From assembly GCA_902778165.1 (NCBI GenBank), contig CACYWQ010000012.1, forward strand, positions 39,156 through 103,155: a stretch of DNA of 64,000 bases, read 5' to 3'. Within the stretch, counting starts at the first letter, position 1. Each line of letters starts with the position of its first letter. The position numbers were made by a program, and so were the translations under genes. Shown here in pieces: positions 1 through 8,887 of this stretch. This stretch comes from an uncultured Lachnospiraceae bacterium (lineage in GTDB: Bacteria; Bacillota; Clostridia; Lachnospirales; Lachnospiraceae). A model generated the notes under the pieces. It did not search any database, was not told where the DNA came from, and saw only the letters and a list, made by a program, of their open reading frames with translations.

Positions 1-2
1 GC

Positions 3-1121
3 AGAGTTAAGCTTGCATACTTAATAGATGCTACGGCAGCTCCGGTATGTATGATAGCTCCCATATCTTCATGGGCAGCTGCAGTATCGGGCTGTGTAGA
101 CAGTGAGAAGTACTCGGGAATAGAGTTATTCGTAAGAGCAATTCCTTATAATTTCTACTCAATACTTACACTTGTATTCATCATCACTTTATCTATTCTT
201 AACTTTGATTACGGCAAGATGCGTAAGTTTGAAAGAAGAGCGGAAAACGGCGGCGATTTAGGAGCCCTTAAATTATCCGATGAAGAAGAGAGAACTCTTA
301 GAGTAGACGGACCTGAAACTCCGAATAAGGGTAAGCTTATAGACCTTATACTTCCCATCATTACACTTATTGTTCTTTGCGTATGGGGACTTCTTCACAA
401 TGGATTCCAGTCTATAGGCGAAGGCACATTTATCGAAGCTTTCTCTGAGACCGATGCATATGTGGGACTTCCTTGGGGAAGTATTCTTGCGTTGGTTATC
501 ATAATCATATATATGGTCGTAAGAAAGGTGATGACATTCGAAGAAGCAATGGAATGTCTTCCTAAGGGATTCATTGCCATGGTTCCAGCCATCACGATCC
601 TTACACTTGCAACATCCCTTAAGAGCATGACCAATGCACTTGATGCATCGGCTTTTGTTGATGCGGCTATGAGCGGTGCACAGGGACTTCAGTGGTTACT
701 GCCTGCAATCGTGTTCGTGGTAGCCTGCCTTGTATCTTTCGCAACAGGAACATCATGGGGTACATTCGGTATTCTTATCCCGATAGTATCTGCAATATTC
801 CCGGAGTCAAGCCATCTGTTCTTTGTAGGAATTTCAGCTTGTCTTGCAGGTGCCGTATGCGGAGATCATTGCTCACCTATATCGGATACAACGATCATGT
901 CTTCTGCAGGAGCACATTGTAACCACATTAATCACGTTGAGACACAGCTTCCTTACGCACTTACGGTTGCTGCTGTATCATTTGTTTGTTACATACTTGC
1001 AGGTGTACTCAATAACGCAAATATGACATGGGTGTCAATTCCTGTTGGCGTGATACTTACTGTTGCGGTACTGTTCTTCATTAAGGCAAGAACGGTCAAT
1101 CAGGCTGAAAATGACGTATAA
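3..1121 (+). CDS. Na+/H+ antiporter, NhaC family (5' end outside window)
   Basis: The reading frame is open from the first bases of the window, so the start lies upstream; 372 residues are visible. The visible part starts in a transmembrane segment that reads VKLAYLIDATAAPVCMIAPISSW, typical of the NhaC antiporter family, and continues with about nine hydrophobic segments. Conserved GTSWGTFGILIPI and GDHCSPISDTT stretches, both family hallmarks, lie in the C-terminal half. The protein should exchange Na+ for H+, or a related organic substrate, across the membrane. NhaC-like proteins also include amino-acid/malate-lactate type exchangers, so the substrate is not certain. The stop codon overlaps the start of folC by 11 bases, so the two are co-transcribed. 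Confidence 0.85.
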   Translation, partial: RVKLAYLIDATAAPVCMIAPISSWAAAVSGCVDSEKYSGIELFVRAIPYNFYSILTLVFIITLSILNFDYGKMRKFERRAENGGDLGALKLSDEEERTLRVDGPETPNKGKLIDLILPIITLIVLCVWGLLHNGFQSIGEGTFIEAFSETDAYVGLPWGSILALVIIIIYMVVRKVMTFEEAMECLPKGFIAMVPAITILTLATSLKSMTNALDASAFVDAAMSGAQGLQWLLPAIVFVVACLVSFATGTSWGTFGILIPIVSAIFPESSHLFFVGISACLAGAVCGDHCSPISDTTIMSSAGAHCNHINHVETQLPYALTVAAVSFVCYILAGVLNNANMTWVSIPVGVILTVAVLFFIKARTVNQAENDV

Positions 1122-2538
1122 TCAGGCATCAGAGTATATAGAAGAATGTTTAAGATTTGGCAGTGTTCCGGGGCTTGAGAGTATAACCGAGCTCTGCCAC
1201 AGACTCGGTGATCCTCAGGATGAACTTAAATATATCCATATAGCGGGCACCAACGGCAAAGGCTCAATCCTTGCTTATACATCGGAGATCCTTAAGGCTG
1301 CGGGACTTAGAGTGGGTCGTTATATCTCTCCTACTATAAGCAGTTATCTTGAGAGATTTGATGTGGGCGGTAAGCCCATGAGTAAGACGTCGTTTGCAAA
1401 ATACATTGAGACGGTTCGTCCCGTATGTGAGCAGATGGCGGAGGAAGGATTACCCCATCCCACCGCATTTGAAATAGAGACCGCAATTGCTTTCTTATAT
1501 TTTAGGGATAAAAACTGTGACATTGTAGTGCTTGAATGCGGAATGGGCGGAAGATTGGATGCGACCAATATCATTAAGTCTACGCTTGTCAGTGTGTTCG
1601 CCCATATCGATATGGATCATATGCAGTTTCTCGGCAACTCATTAACGGAGATCGCAACGGAGAAATCAGGCATAATACGTAAGGGTATTCCAATTGTTAC
1701 GGGACCTCAGAAATCAGAAGCAATGAAGGTGCTTATAAATAGGGCGCATAAAGAAGGCTGCGGCATATATGCGGTTACGGATGATGAAGGTCTTAAACAG
1801 GATAATGAGTTAAACGTATCTTACATTTCTGACGTTAAATGTTCGCTTAAGGGCGGAAGATTTGCGCTAAGATCCGATACTAAGCATAAGTATAAAACTC
1901 CGCTTCTTGGTACACATCAGATATACAATGCTGCGGTTGCAGTGGAAGTGATCAAAGCATTCAGAGCCGTGTGCGAAGGATTGGCAAGTAATGTCTCTGA
2001 TAGATTAAGAGATGTTGCCGTTAAGAGACTTACGGACGATATTATTAATAGAGGCATTGCGAATACGAAGTGGCCCGGAAGGTTGCAGATCATATCAGAT
2101 AAGCCCCTTGTGATAATAGACGGGGCGCACAATCCCGATGCGGCGACAAGACTTAAGGAATCATTGGATGTTCTTATTCCGGATAAGCATAGGATTCTTA
2201 TAATGGGAATGCTTAAGGATAAGGATATTGATGCGGTTGCGCATATTATGTGTAAGGATGCATCTATGATCATGACGGTGACACCGCCTGACAATCCAAG
2301 ATCACTTAGAAGCGTTGAACTTGCGGAAACGGTTAAGAAGTATAATGCCAATGTGACGAGCCTTGACAGTATAGAAGAGGCCGTTGAGATGGCCACACTG
2401 TGTTCTGTCCAGGATGATAAGAGTGTTATAATAGCATTCGGATCCCTGTCATATATGGGCAGAATGATTAAGATATACTCCGATAATAAGATATCGCCCC
2501 TTGCAACAAAGGGAATGATGAATGGGAGAATAATATGA
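1111..2538 (+). CDS. folC: folylpolyglutamate synthase / dihydrofolate synthase
   Basis: A 475-residue Mur-ligase-family enzyme that adds glutamate to dihydropteroate and/or folates using ATP. The ATP loop GTNGKGS sits at about residues 46-52, followed by the folate-loop region [11 protein letters not shown] and the central [12 protein letters not shown] motif; the C-terminal Mur domain holds IDGAHNPDA. The frame is open further upstream, but the ATG at 1111 ([10 protein letters not shown]) matches the usual FolC N-terminus and overlaps the antiporter end. It overlaps folE by four bases (ATGA), so translation is coupled. The gene opens a folate biosynthesis run that continues with folE, folP and folBK. 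Confidence 0.93.
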   Translation: MTYNQASEYIEECLRFGSVPGLESITELCHRLGDPQDELKYIHIAGTNGKGSILAYTSEILKAAGLRVGRYISPTISSYLERFDVGGKPMSKTSFAKYIETVRPVCEQMAEEGLPHPTAFEIETAIAFLYFRDKNCDIVVLECGMGGRLDATNIIKSTLVSVFAHIDMDHMQFLGNSLTEIATEKSGIIRKGIPIVTGPQKSEAMKVLINRAHKEGCGIYAVTDDEGLKQDNELNVSYISDVKCSLKGGRFALRSDTKHKYKTPLLGTHQIYNAAVAVEVIKAFRAVCEGLASNVSDRLRDVAVKRLTDDIINRGIANTKWPGRLQIISDKPLVIIDGAHNPDAATRLKESLDVLIPDKHRILIMGMLKDKDIDAVAHIMCKDASMIMTVTPPDNPRSLRSVELAETVKKYNANVTSLDSIEEAVEMATLCSVQDDKSVIIAFGSLSYMGRMIKIYSDNKISPLATKGMMNGRII

Positions 2539-3110
2539 GCAATAAAGTAGATAAGGATAAGATTAAGAAAGCGGTTACCGAGATATTAGAGGCAATCGGA
2601 GAGGACCCTTCAAGAGAGGGATTGGTTGAGACGCCTGACAGAATAAGCCGCATGTATGAGGAGATATTCTCGGGGCTTGGTGAGGATGCACACGAAGTAT
2701 TAAGCAAGCGATTCACTGTTGATAACAGCGAGATGGTTGTAGAGCGTGATATAACTTTCTATTCAATGTGCGAACATCATCTGCTTCCTTTCTTTGGTAA
2801 GGCTCATGTTGCATATGTGCCAAACGGCGAGGTTGTGGGATTAAGTAAGCTGGCAAGAACCGTTGAGATATATGCAAGACGTCCGCAGATCCAGGAAAGA
2901 CTTACGGCACAGATTGCCGATGCCATCATGGACGAGCTTAAGCCCAAGGGTGTTATGGTCATGATGGAAGCAGAGCATATGTGTATGACTATGCGCGGAG
3001 TCAAAAAGCCCGGTTCTACTACCGTTACGGTAGCCACAAGAGGTGACTTTATCGATAATGAGAAATTGCAGGGCACATTCTACGGAAGAGTAAGAAACTT
3101 CAGGTTATAG
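2535..3110 (+). CDS. folE: GTP cyclohydrolase I
   Basis: A 191-residue enzyme that converts GTP to 7,8-dihydroneopterin triphosphate, the first step of folate synthesis. The zinc site is intact: Cys79 and His82 in [10 protein letters not shown], and Cys150 in [10 protein letters not shown]. The core motifs [23 protein letters not shown] and the C-terminal TRGDF are present and the length is normal for a single-domain bacterial FolE. It starts inside the folC stop (ATGA overlap). The next gene begins 117 bases downstream behind its own promoter, so folC-folE may form the end of one transcript. Confidence 0.95.
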   Translation: MSNKVDKDKIKKAVTEILEAIGEDPSREGLVETPDRISRMYEEIFSGLGEDAHEVLSKRFTVDNSEMVVERDITFYSMCEHHLLPFFGKAHVAYVPNGEVVGLSKLARTVEIYARRPQIQERLTAQIADAIMDELKPKGVMVMMEAEHMCMTMRGVKKPGSTTVTVATRGDFIDNEKLQGTFYGRVRNFRL

Positions 3111-3147
3111 TACCGTTATTATGCATCATACGCTTCATAATTCGGAT

Positions 3148-3175
3148 TGTAAGTGATGCGTAATTAGGATATAAT
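3148..3175 (+). promoter_or_regulatory. sigma-A-type promoter of the ECF transporter genes
   Basis: TTGTAA (3148-3153) and TATAAT (3170-3175) are separated by 16 bases in the 117-base gap after folE. A perfect palindrome follows directly at the expected transcription start. Confidence 0.6.
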
Positions 3176-3181
3176 GTGAGA

Positions 3182-3197
3182 AACGGCTTAAGCCGTT
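3182..3197. promoter_or_regulatory. 16-bp perfect palindrome at the transcription start
   Basis: AACGGCTT followed directly by its reverse complement AAGCCGTT, with no spacer, seven bases after the -10 box. The lack of a loop makes it a better candidate for a dimeric repressor operator than for an RNA hairpin. The cognate protein is unknown. Confidence 0.4.
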
Positions 3198-3227
3198 ATG
3201 CGCGAATAAGCGAAAGGAGATAGTAGT

Positions 3228-3779
3228 ATGAAGAAATTTGGAGTTAAGAGTATTGTTGCTACCGGTATCGGTGCCGCTTTGTTCTTCGTTTTGGGAAGAT
3301 TCGTAGCAATACCAAGTGGCGTTCCGAACACTAATATTGCATTGCAGTATGGTGTGCTTGCATTCATCGCAGCTGTATTTGGTCCCATCGCCGGTCTGCT
3401 TGCAGGTCTTATAGGTCACTTCTTCATCGACTTCAGTTACGGCTGGGGAGTATGGTGGAGTTGGGTTATCTCATCCGCTTTCTTTGGTTGTGTAGTAGGG
3501 TTTGCTACATCCAAGATTGATTTCGAGAGCGGTGAGTTCGGTGCCAGCGGAATCATCAAGTTCAACGTTGCTCAGATCATTGCTCATCTTGTTGCTTGGG
3601 CAGGTCTTGCGCCCGTTCTTGATATTCTTATATATGGTGAGCCTGCGGATAAGGTGTTCGTTCAGGGCCTTGTAAGTGCGGGTGTTAATATCATCACAAC
3701 AGCTGTTTTGGGTACATTATTATGTATCGCGTATACAGCAGCCATTCCCAAGAAGGGAAGTCTTAAAGAAGAGGAATAA
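3228..3779 (+). CDS. ECF transporter substrate-binding S component (UPF0397-type)
   Basis: A 183-residue, very hydrophobic protein with about five to six membrane segments that should bind the substrate of an energy-coupling-factor (ECF) vitamin-type transporter. The sequence (IGAALFFVLGRFVAIPSGVPNT..., FGPIAGLLAGLIGH, WWSWV) looks like the UPF0397 family, often named riboflavin-transporter-like. It is not a typical FolT. A good ribosome site (AAAGGAGA) lies eight bases before the ATG. The fused ATPase and the T component follow, giving a dedicated complete transporter. Its location between folate genes suggests a pterin or folate-related compound as the substrate, but this is inference only. 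Confidence 0.85.
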   Translation: MKKFGVKSIVATGIGAALFFVLGRFVAIPSGVPNTNIALQYGVLAFIAAVFGPIAGLLAGLIGHFFIDFSYGWGVWWSWVISSAFFGCVVGFATSKIDFESGEFGASGIIKFNVAQIIAHLVAWAGLAPVLDILIYGEPADKVFVQGLVSAGVNIITTAVLGTLLCIAYTAAIPKKGSLKEEE

Positions 3780-3796
3780 TCTCTATTGTATTTAAT

Positions 3797-3825
3797 AAGG
3801 CGGGAAGCGATTCCCGCCTTTTTGG
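3797..3825 (+). terminator. intrinsic terminator/attenuator between S component and ATPase genes
   Basis: A 10-bp perfect stem (AAGGCGGGAA / TTCCCGCCTT) with a GCGA loop, followed by TTTTTGGCTTTT. It sits between the S-component stop and the ATPase start, so it could lower ATPase and T expression relative to S. Confidence 0.75.
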
Positions 3826-3833
3826 CTTTTATT

Positions 3834-5564
3834 ATGGACCAGGAACTGTTACTGGAATTCAGAGACTTCGGCTTTCAATACAATGCTCAGAGTAAGCCGA
3901 CTCTGTATGACATCAATCTCAAATTACATAAAGGTGAGAGAATACTGATTGCCGGTCCTTCGGGATGCGGCAAATCTACGCTTGTGCACTGCATCAACGG
4001 CCTCATTCCCTTCTCATACAGAGGAGAGATGTCGGGTTCGCTTCAGATTAAGGGCAAAGAGACCAGAGATCTAAGCCTATTCGACATATCACATACCGTA
4101 GGTACGGTATTACAGGATTCGGACGCGCAGTTTGTCGGAATGACGGTTGCAGAGGACATCGCATTTGCGCTTGAGAATGACTGTGTGGGTGAGCCGGATC
4201 TTCATAACAGGGTTAAAGATGCGGCAGACTTAGTCGGTATAGGCGATTTCTTAACCCACGCTCCGGGCGAACTGTCGGGTGGCCAGAAGCAGAGAGTGTC
4301 AGTGGCAGGTGTGCTTGTGGATGACGTGGATATCCTTATATTCGACGAACCCCTGGCTAATCTTGACCCGGCAACAGGCAAGCAGGCCATAGAACTTATC
4401 GATGAGATGCAGACTAAGACTGGCTCATCCGTCATAATCGTTGAGCACAGACTTGAAGACGTACTTCACAAATCCGTTGACAGAGTGGTATTGATGGACA
4501 ACGGCCGCATAGTGGCCGATAAGTCTGCAGATGAATTGCTCTCGGAGCAGATGTTGGCGGAATGCGGAATCAGAGAACCTTTATATATCACGGCTCTTAA
4601 ATATTCGGGTGTTAAGATCACTCCGAATATGCATCCCTCATCTCTTAGAAGCATTGATTTAAGTGATTCCGACAGAGAAAGTGTATGTTCATGGTACAGA
4701 AGCGGCAATAGTACCGTGCCGCCTAAGCTTGGGGATAAGTTGCTTGAAGTTAAAGATATCAAATTTGCATATTCGCATGGAGCGCGTAATGCACTTGACG
4801 GTGTGAGCGTGGATATTATGCGCGGTGAGATGACTGCCATAGTAGGAACCAACGGAGCGGGCAAATCAACTTTCTCCAAGGTGATTTGCGGATTTGAGAC
4901 ACAGAATAAGGGAACAATACTCTTGGATGGTCATGATATATCGGATCTAAGCATCAAGGAGAGAGCCGAGCGTATCGGATATGTGATGCAGAATCCCAAT
5001 CAGATGATATCCAAGATATGGATATATGATGAGGTCGCACTGGGACTTCGCACAAGAGGAGTGCCTGAAGAAGAGATAGAGAAGCGCGTTGAACAGGCCC
5101 TTAAGATATGCGGCTTATGGAAGATGCGTAAGTGGCCGATATCCGCACTTAGTTTCGGCCAGAAGAAGAGAGTGACAATAGCGGCCATTCTTGTGCTTAA
5201 TCCTGAGATAATCATCTTGGATGAACCTACGGCGGGTCAGGATTACAGACACTATACCGAGATAATGGAATTCTTAAGTAAGCTTAATGCAGAAGGCATA
5301 ACAGTGCTTATGATCACTCATGATATGCATCTTATGCTTGAGTATGCAGACAGAGCGATAGTGTTCTCGGACGGTCGAATAATTGCCGATGACAAATCAT
5401 ATAATATTCTTACGAATGAAGAGATCATTAATAAGGCGTCTCTTAAGGAGACTTCATTGTATGATCTGGCACTTAAATGCGGAATTGATGACGGTACGGA
5501 TTTTGTGCGTCATTTCATAGATTACGAACGTGAGAATGAGCGAGATCGGGAGGTGCTGTCATGA
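3834..5564 (+). CDS. ECF transporter ATPase, two fused ABC domains (A1A2)
   Basis: A 576-residue protein made of two complete ABC ATPase domains, the energy module of the ECF transporter. Domain 1: Walker A GPSGCGKST (about 41-49), signature LSGGQKQR (about 147), Walker B ILIFDEP (about 167). Domain 2: Walker A GTNGAGKST (about 338), signature LSFGQKKR (about 439), Walker B with Asp463, and the H-loop MITHD. The ATG at 3834 gives the natural ABC N-terminus but has no visible ribosome site, because the terminator lies directly upstream; an in-frame TTG at 3786 would place the hairpin inside the coding sequence. The gene overlaps the T component by four bases. Confidence 0.9.
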   Translation: MDQELLLEFRDFGFQYNAQSKPTLYDINLKLHKGERILIAGPSGCGKSTLVHCINGLIPFSYRGEMSGSLQIKGKETRDLSLFDISHTVGTVLQDSDAQFVGMTVAEDIAFALENDCVGEPDLHNRVKDAADLVGIGDFLTHAPGELSGGQKQRVSVAGVLVDDVDILIFDEPLANLDPATGKQAIELIDEMQTKTGSSVIIVEHRLEDVLHKSVDRVVLMDNGRIVADKSADELLSEQMLAECGIREPLYITALKYSGVKITPNMHPSSLRSIDLSDSDRESVCSWYRSGNSTVPPKLGDKLLEVKDIKFAYSHGARNALDGVSVDIMRGEMTAIVGTNGAGKSTFSKVICGFETQNKGTILLDGHDISDLSIKERAERIGYVMQNPNQMISKIWIYDEVALGLRTRGVPEEEIEKRVEQALKICGLWKMRKWPISALSFGQKKRVTIAAILVLNPEIIILDEPTAGQDYRHYTEIMEFLSKLNAEGITVLMITHDMHLMLEYADRAIVFSDGRIIADDKSYNILTNEEIINKASLKETSLYDLALKCGIDDGTDFVRHFIDYERENERDREVLS

Positions 5565-6388
5565 CGAATCTGTTTAATTATATAGACAGGCCTTCACCCA
5601 TACACAGACTTACGGGGGCGACCAAGTTCGTATGTCTTATGCTGTGGAGTTTTGCGGCAATGTCCACCTATGATACAAGAATGTTGATCGGCTTGGTAAT
5701 AGGAAGCATGATACTGTTTAAGATAGGCAGAATACATATCAAAGATGTGTCGTTTATGCTTGGATTTACCGTGGTATTCTTAGTAATAAACAGTGTAATG
5801 ATATATATATTCTCGCCTCACCACGGAACAGAGATATACGGAACATGTACTTATTTATGGGGAACGAGCGGAAGATTCGCCCCGACGGCAGAGCAGTTAT
5901 TCTATCATCTTAACTATCTGCTTAAGTACTTAGCCACTATTCCGATCGTGCTGTTATTTGTATGTACCACCAATCCCAGTGAATTTGCGGCGTCGCTTAA
6001 CAAAGTGGGAATTAAGTATTCTGTTGCGTATTCCGTTGCGCTTGCATTAAGATATATCCCCGATATACAGAAGCAGTATCATGAGATAAGTCAGGCAGGC
6101 CAGGCCAGAGGAATAGAGATGACCAAGAAAGCGTCCATGGTCAAGCGTATCAAAGCCGCATCCGGAATATTGATACCGCTTATATTATCCAGCATGGACA
6201 GGATAGAGATTATATCCAATGCCATGGAACTTAGAGGCTTCGGTAAGGAGAAGAAGAGAACCTGGTATATGGGACGTCCCTTTAAGGCGCCTGATATCTT
6301 AGCAATGATAGGATGCGGATTGCTTATTCTTCTGTCGGTATTCCTGACATTTATAAACGGCGGAAGATACTATAACCCTTTTATTTAA
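5561..6388 (+). CDS. ECF transporter transmembrane T component
   Basis: A 275-residue membrane protein with about six hydrophobic segments and the two cytoplasmic ARG-type coupling helices of EcfT/CbiQ: QAGQARGIEM (about residue 180) and AMELRGFG (about 220). It couples the ATPase to the S component. The start overlaps the ATPase stop (ATGA), so the two are translationally coupled. The residue pattern of both coupling helices is intact, so the transporter looks functional. Confidence 0.9.
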   Translation: MTNLFNYIDRPSPIHRLTGATKFVCLMLWSFAAMSTYDTRMLIGLVIGSMILFKIGRIHIKDVSFMLGFTVVFLVINSVMIYIFSPHHGTEIYGTCTYLWGTSGRFAPTAEQLFYHLNYLLKYLATIPIVLLFVCTTNPSEFAASLNKVGIKYSVAYSVALALRYIPDIQKQYHEISQAGQARGIEMTKKASMVKRIKAASGILIPLILSSMDRIEIISNAMELRGFGKEKKRTWYMGRPFKAPDILAMIGCGLLILLSVFLTFINGGRYYNPFI

Positions 6389-6422
6389 CATAAGGATTAC
6401 ATTCCGATTAACGGTAGCGGTC

Positions 6423-7315
6423 ATGAAGATAGGTAACAAAGAATTTGATGTATACAATGACACATATATAATGGGCATATTAAACGTGACTCCGGATTCT
6501 TTCTCTGACGGCGGAAGGTTTGTTAAAGGCAGAAGTTCCGGCGTCATGATAACCGAGATCCTAAGGGCATGTGATGAGATGATCACTGACGGTGCGGACA
6601 TAATAGATGTGGGCGGCGAATCCACAAGGCCCGGTGCTCCTACGGTATCTGCGGATGAAGAACTTGAACGTGTGATACCCCCCATAGAAGAGATATCCAA
6701 GCGATTTGATGTGGCAATAAGTGTTGATACCTATAAGGCAGAGGTGGCTTTAGAGGCAGTCAGAGCCGGAGCGCATATCATCAATGATATATGGGGCCTT
6801 AATGGCGATGAGAATATGGCGCATACAGTATCATCGCTTATGCGGGCATATGACGGAACGGCACTTTGTATTATGCATAACAGAAGACCGGTTAAGGACA
6901 ATGATCCTGATTCTTCCGTGCCGATCACAATGCACGGAGAACAGACGGATTACGGATACAGAAGAAGCGTAACCGGTGATAATAAAGAAGACGAAGAGTT
7001 ATTTGTTGAAGATGTCAAGTCAGACCTACATATAGACAGAACCTAATAACGATTAAGAGAATAAGTGATTTCGGGAATATTGATTATCCAAGCAAAGGAT
7101 ATAGATATCCGACACTTCTTGGTACAAGCCGTAAGTCGGTAATAGGTACGGCACTTAACAGAGAAGTACATGAGAGACTGTACGGAACCACAGCCACAAC
7201 ATCATATGCTTATCTTAACGGAGTAGGGTTTGTCAGAGTACATGATGTGAGGGCCAATGCAGATGTGATAGGAATGCTTAGGGCAATAGGGGAGGATTCT
7301 TATGGACGAGATTAG
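6423..7315 (+). pseudogene. folP: dihydropteroate synthase, disrupted by an internal out-of-frame deletion
   Basis: The first frame (6423-7046, 207 codons) carries good DHPS motifs: GILNVTPDSFSDGG, DGADIIDVGGESTRPGA, ISVDTY and NDIWG. It ends in a stop soon after VEDVKSDL. The rest of the enzyme continues in another frame, from about 7028 (TYRQNLITIKRIS) through YPTLLGTSRKSVIGT to the stop at 7313-7315, overlapping folB. Between the two halves the conserved DPGIGFGK segment that contacts the pterin is missing, so about 20 codons (a number of bases equal to 1 modulo 3) appear lost. A simple single-base error would not remove the motif. It is either a real pseudogene or an assembly error. A roughly 35-residue insertion after MHNRR is seen before the break. 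Confidence 0.85.
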
Positions 7316-8126
7316 GATAAGGGAACTTAAGGTCAAGGCGTATCACGGTGTATATGAGGATGAGAAGCAGAAGGGACAGTACTTCTATGTCAATGCCACC
7401 TTATATGTTAATTCAAGGAAAGCGGGACTGAGTGATGAACTGAGCGATTCAGTGGATTATGCGAGAGTATGCTCGTTAATCCGTGCAGTACTGTTGCGTG
7501 ATTCATATAACCTCATTGAGACGGTTGCAGAGAATGTTGCCACTGAGATACTGTTAGGATTTGAAGGAATATCAGCAGTGGATATAGAAGTTCGTAAGCC
7601 TGAGGCTCCGGTTCCGATGGAATTTGAGTCCATATCCGTTAAGATTCACAGAGCCTGGCATGATGTTTATATATCATACGGCTCTAATATGGGTGACAGT
7701 GAAGGATATATAACCGAGGCGGTGAGTGAGATTGCGGATAATCCCATCACGGAACTTGTTGAGGATTCAGACCGTATAGTTACCAAACCCTACGGCGAAG
7801 TTGAACAAGACGATTTCTTAAACGGCGTATGTCATATAAGAACTCTTATGGAAGCCGAAGAATTGCTTATATATCTGCATGAGCTTGAGCAGAAGGCCGG
7901 AAGGACCAGAGATATTCACTGGGGTCCCAGGACATTGGATCTTGATATATTGTTATATGATGACATCGTATATGAAAGTGACACGCTTGTCATTCCCCAT
8001 GCAGATATGGAGAACAGAGAATTCGTACTTAAGCCAATGTGTGAATTGGCGCCGAATTTAAGACATCCGGTTCTTAAATTTACAATGAAGCAGTTACTTG
8101 ATAAGTTGGTTGATGCCAAGCAATAG
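7302..8126 (+). CDS. folBK: bifunctional dihydroneopterin aldolase / HPPK
   Basis: A 274-residue fusion. Residues 1 to about 117 are dihydroneopterin aldolase (IRELKVKAYHGVYEDEKQKG, then SVDYARV and ETVAENVA, with a conserved Lys in VRKPEAP). Residues about 120-274 are 6-hydroxymethyl-7,8-dihydropterin pyrophosphokinase, with YISYGSNMGD, the GPRTLDLDILLYDD signature and VIPHADMENREFVLKPM. It makes and activates the pterin for DHPS. GGGGAGG lies just before the ATG at 7302. The start lies inside the last codons of the broken folP, so normal folP translation would have been coupled to it. Confidence 0.93.
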   Translation: MDEIRIRELKVKAYHGVYEDEKQKGQYFYVNATLYVNSRKAGLSDELSDSVDYARVCSLIRAVLLRDSYNLIETVAENVATEILLGFEGISAVDIEVRKPEAPVPMEFESISVKIHRAWHDVYISYGSNMGDSEGYITEAVSEIADNPITELVEDSDRIVTKPYGEVEQDDFLNGVCHIRTLMEAEELLIYLHELEQKAGRTRDIHWGPRTLDLDILLYDDIVYESDTLVIPHADMENREFVLKPMCELAPNLRHPVLKFTMKQLLDKLVDAKQ

Positions 8127-8153
8127 ATCAGACAGAAATAAAGAGGGTATATT

Positions 8154-8873
8154 ATGAATGGCAAAGATAAGAATACTAATGAGATAAACAATGCAAGACC
8201 TGACGGAATGGTGATGCAGATTGTTACTTCACTTCTGTGTATTGCCATCGGAGGATTACTTATTGCGATGCCGGGAATCAATGTGTTATATATGTGCTAT
8301 TGTTTTTGCGCAGCACTTATATTCATCGGCATTACACTTATTGTCTCTTACTTTGTATCGGAGGCATACAGAAGACTTAATGATTACAGATTTGCCATTG
8401 GTGTTTTGTTGATCATCCTTGGCTGTATAGAACTGTTAAGAGCCGGTATTCTGGCTGAAGAGATCATGTTTATCATAGGCCTCGTGACACTTATTCTTGC
8501 CGTGATCATTATGCAATCTGCAGTGCAGATGAGGATCCTTAGAAGCGGTGCATGGATAGTTCAGCTGATTTTTACCATAGTGTCACTAACGGGAGCAATC
8601 TTAGTGCTTGTTGATTTTGCCCCTGTTATGAACAGAATAAAGGGATTCGCTTATATAGTAATGGTGCTTGTAGGAACCCTATGTCTTATCAGTCTGTTAA
8701 TAGAGGCAGTTGTACTATGGAGTGTTAAGAGAAAGGACGCTGCTGTTAAGGAAGAGTCTGAACCGGTTGAAGATAAGCCCGAAGATTCTGATAAGGAATC
8801 GGATGAAGATAAAGTGAAGGATGATAAGGATTCTTCGTCAACGGAGGACGGAGAGGTTAGTATAAATAAATAA
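8154..8873 (+). CDS. DUF308/HdeD-like membrane protein with acidic tail
   Basis: A 239-residue protein with six predicted membrane helices in pairs (residues about 20-195), in the style of HdeD/DUF308 proteins, followed by a charged tail of about 40 residues rich in Glu, Asp and Lys. A ribosome site (AGAGGG) precedes the ATG. Function is unknown; HdeD relatives have been linked to acid stress. It lies 27 bases after folBK and 14 before the next envelope gene, so the group is likely one transcript. The assignment to DUF308 rests on the helix-pair pattern and is moderate. Confidence 0.6.
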   Translation: MNGKDKNTNEINNARPDGMVMQIVTSLLCIAIGGLLIAMPGINVLYMCYCFCAALIFIGITLIVSYFVSEAYRRLNDYRFAIGVLLIILGCIELLRAGILAEEIMFIIGLVTLILAVIIMQSAVQMRILRSGAWIVQLIFTIVSLTGAILVLVDFAPVMNRIKGFAYIVMVLVGTLCLISLLIEAVVLWSVKRKDAAVKEESEPVEDKPEDSDKESDEDKVKDDKDSSSTEDGEVSINK

Positions 8874-8887
8874 TCCGGAGGAGAGTT

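Noticed and set aside
1917-2396. Antisense ORF of 159 residues over folC
   Set aside because: Composition and lack of ribosome site mark it as a frame shadow of folC.
3228-3779. Folate transporter FolT
   Set aside because: The S component looks like the UPF0397 family, not FolT; only its position suggests a folate-related role.
6990-7060. Programmed frameshift in folP
   Set aside because: The conserved DPGIGFGK part is absent in all frames, so a shift cannot restore the enzyme.
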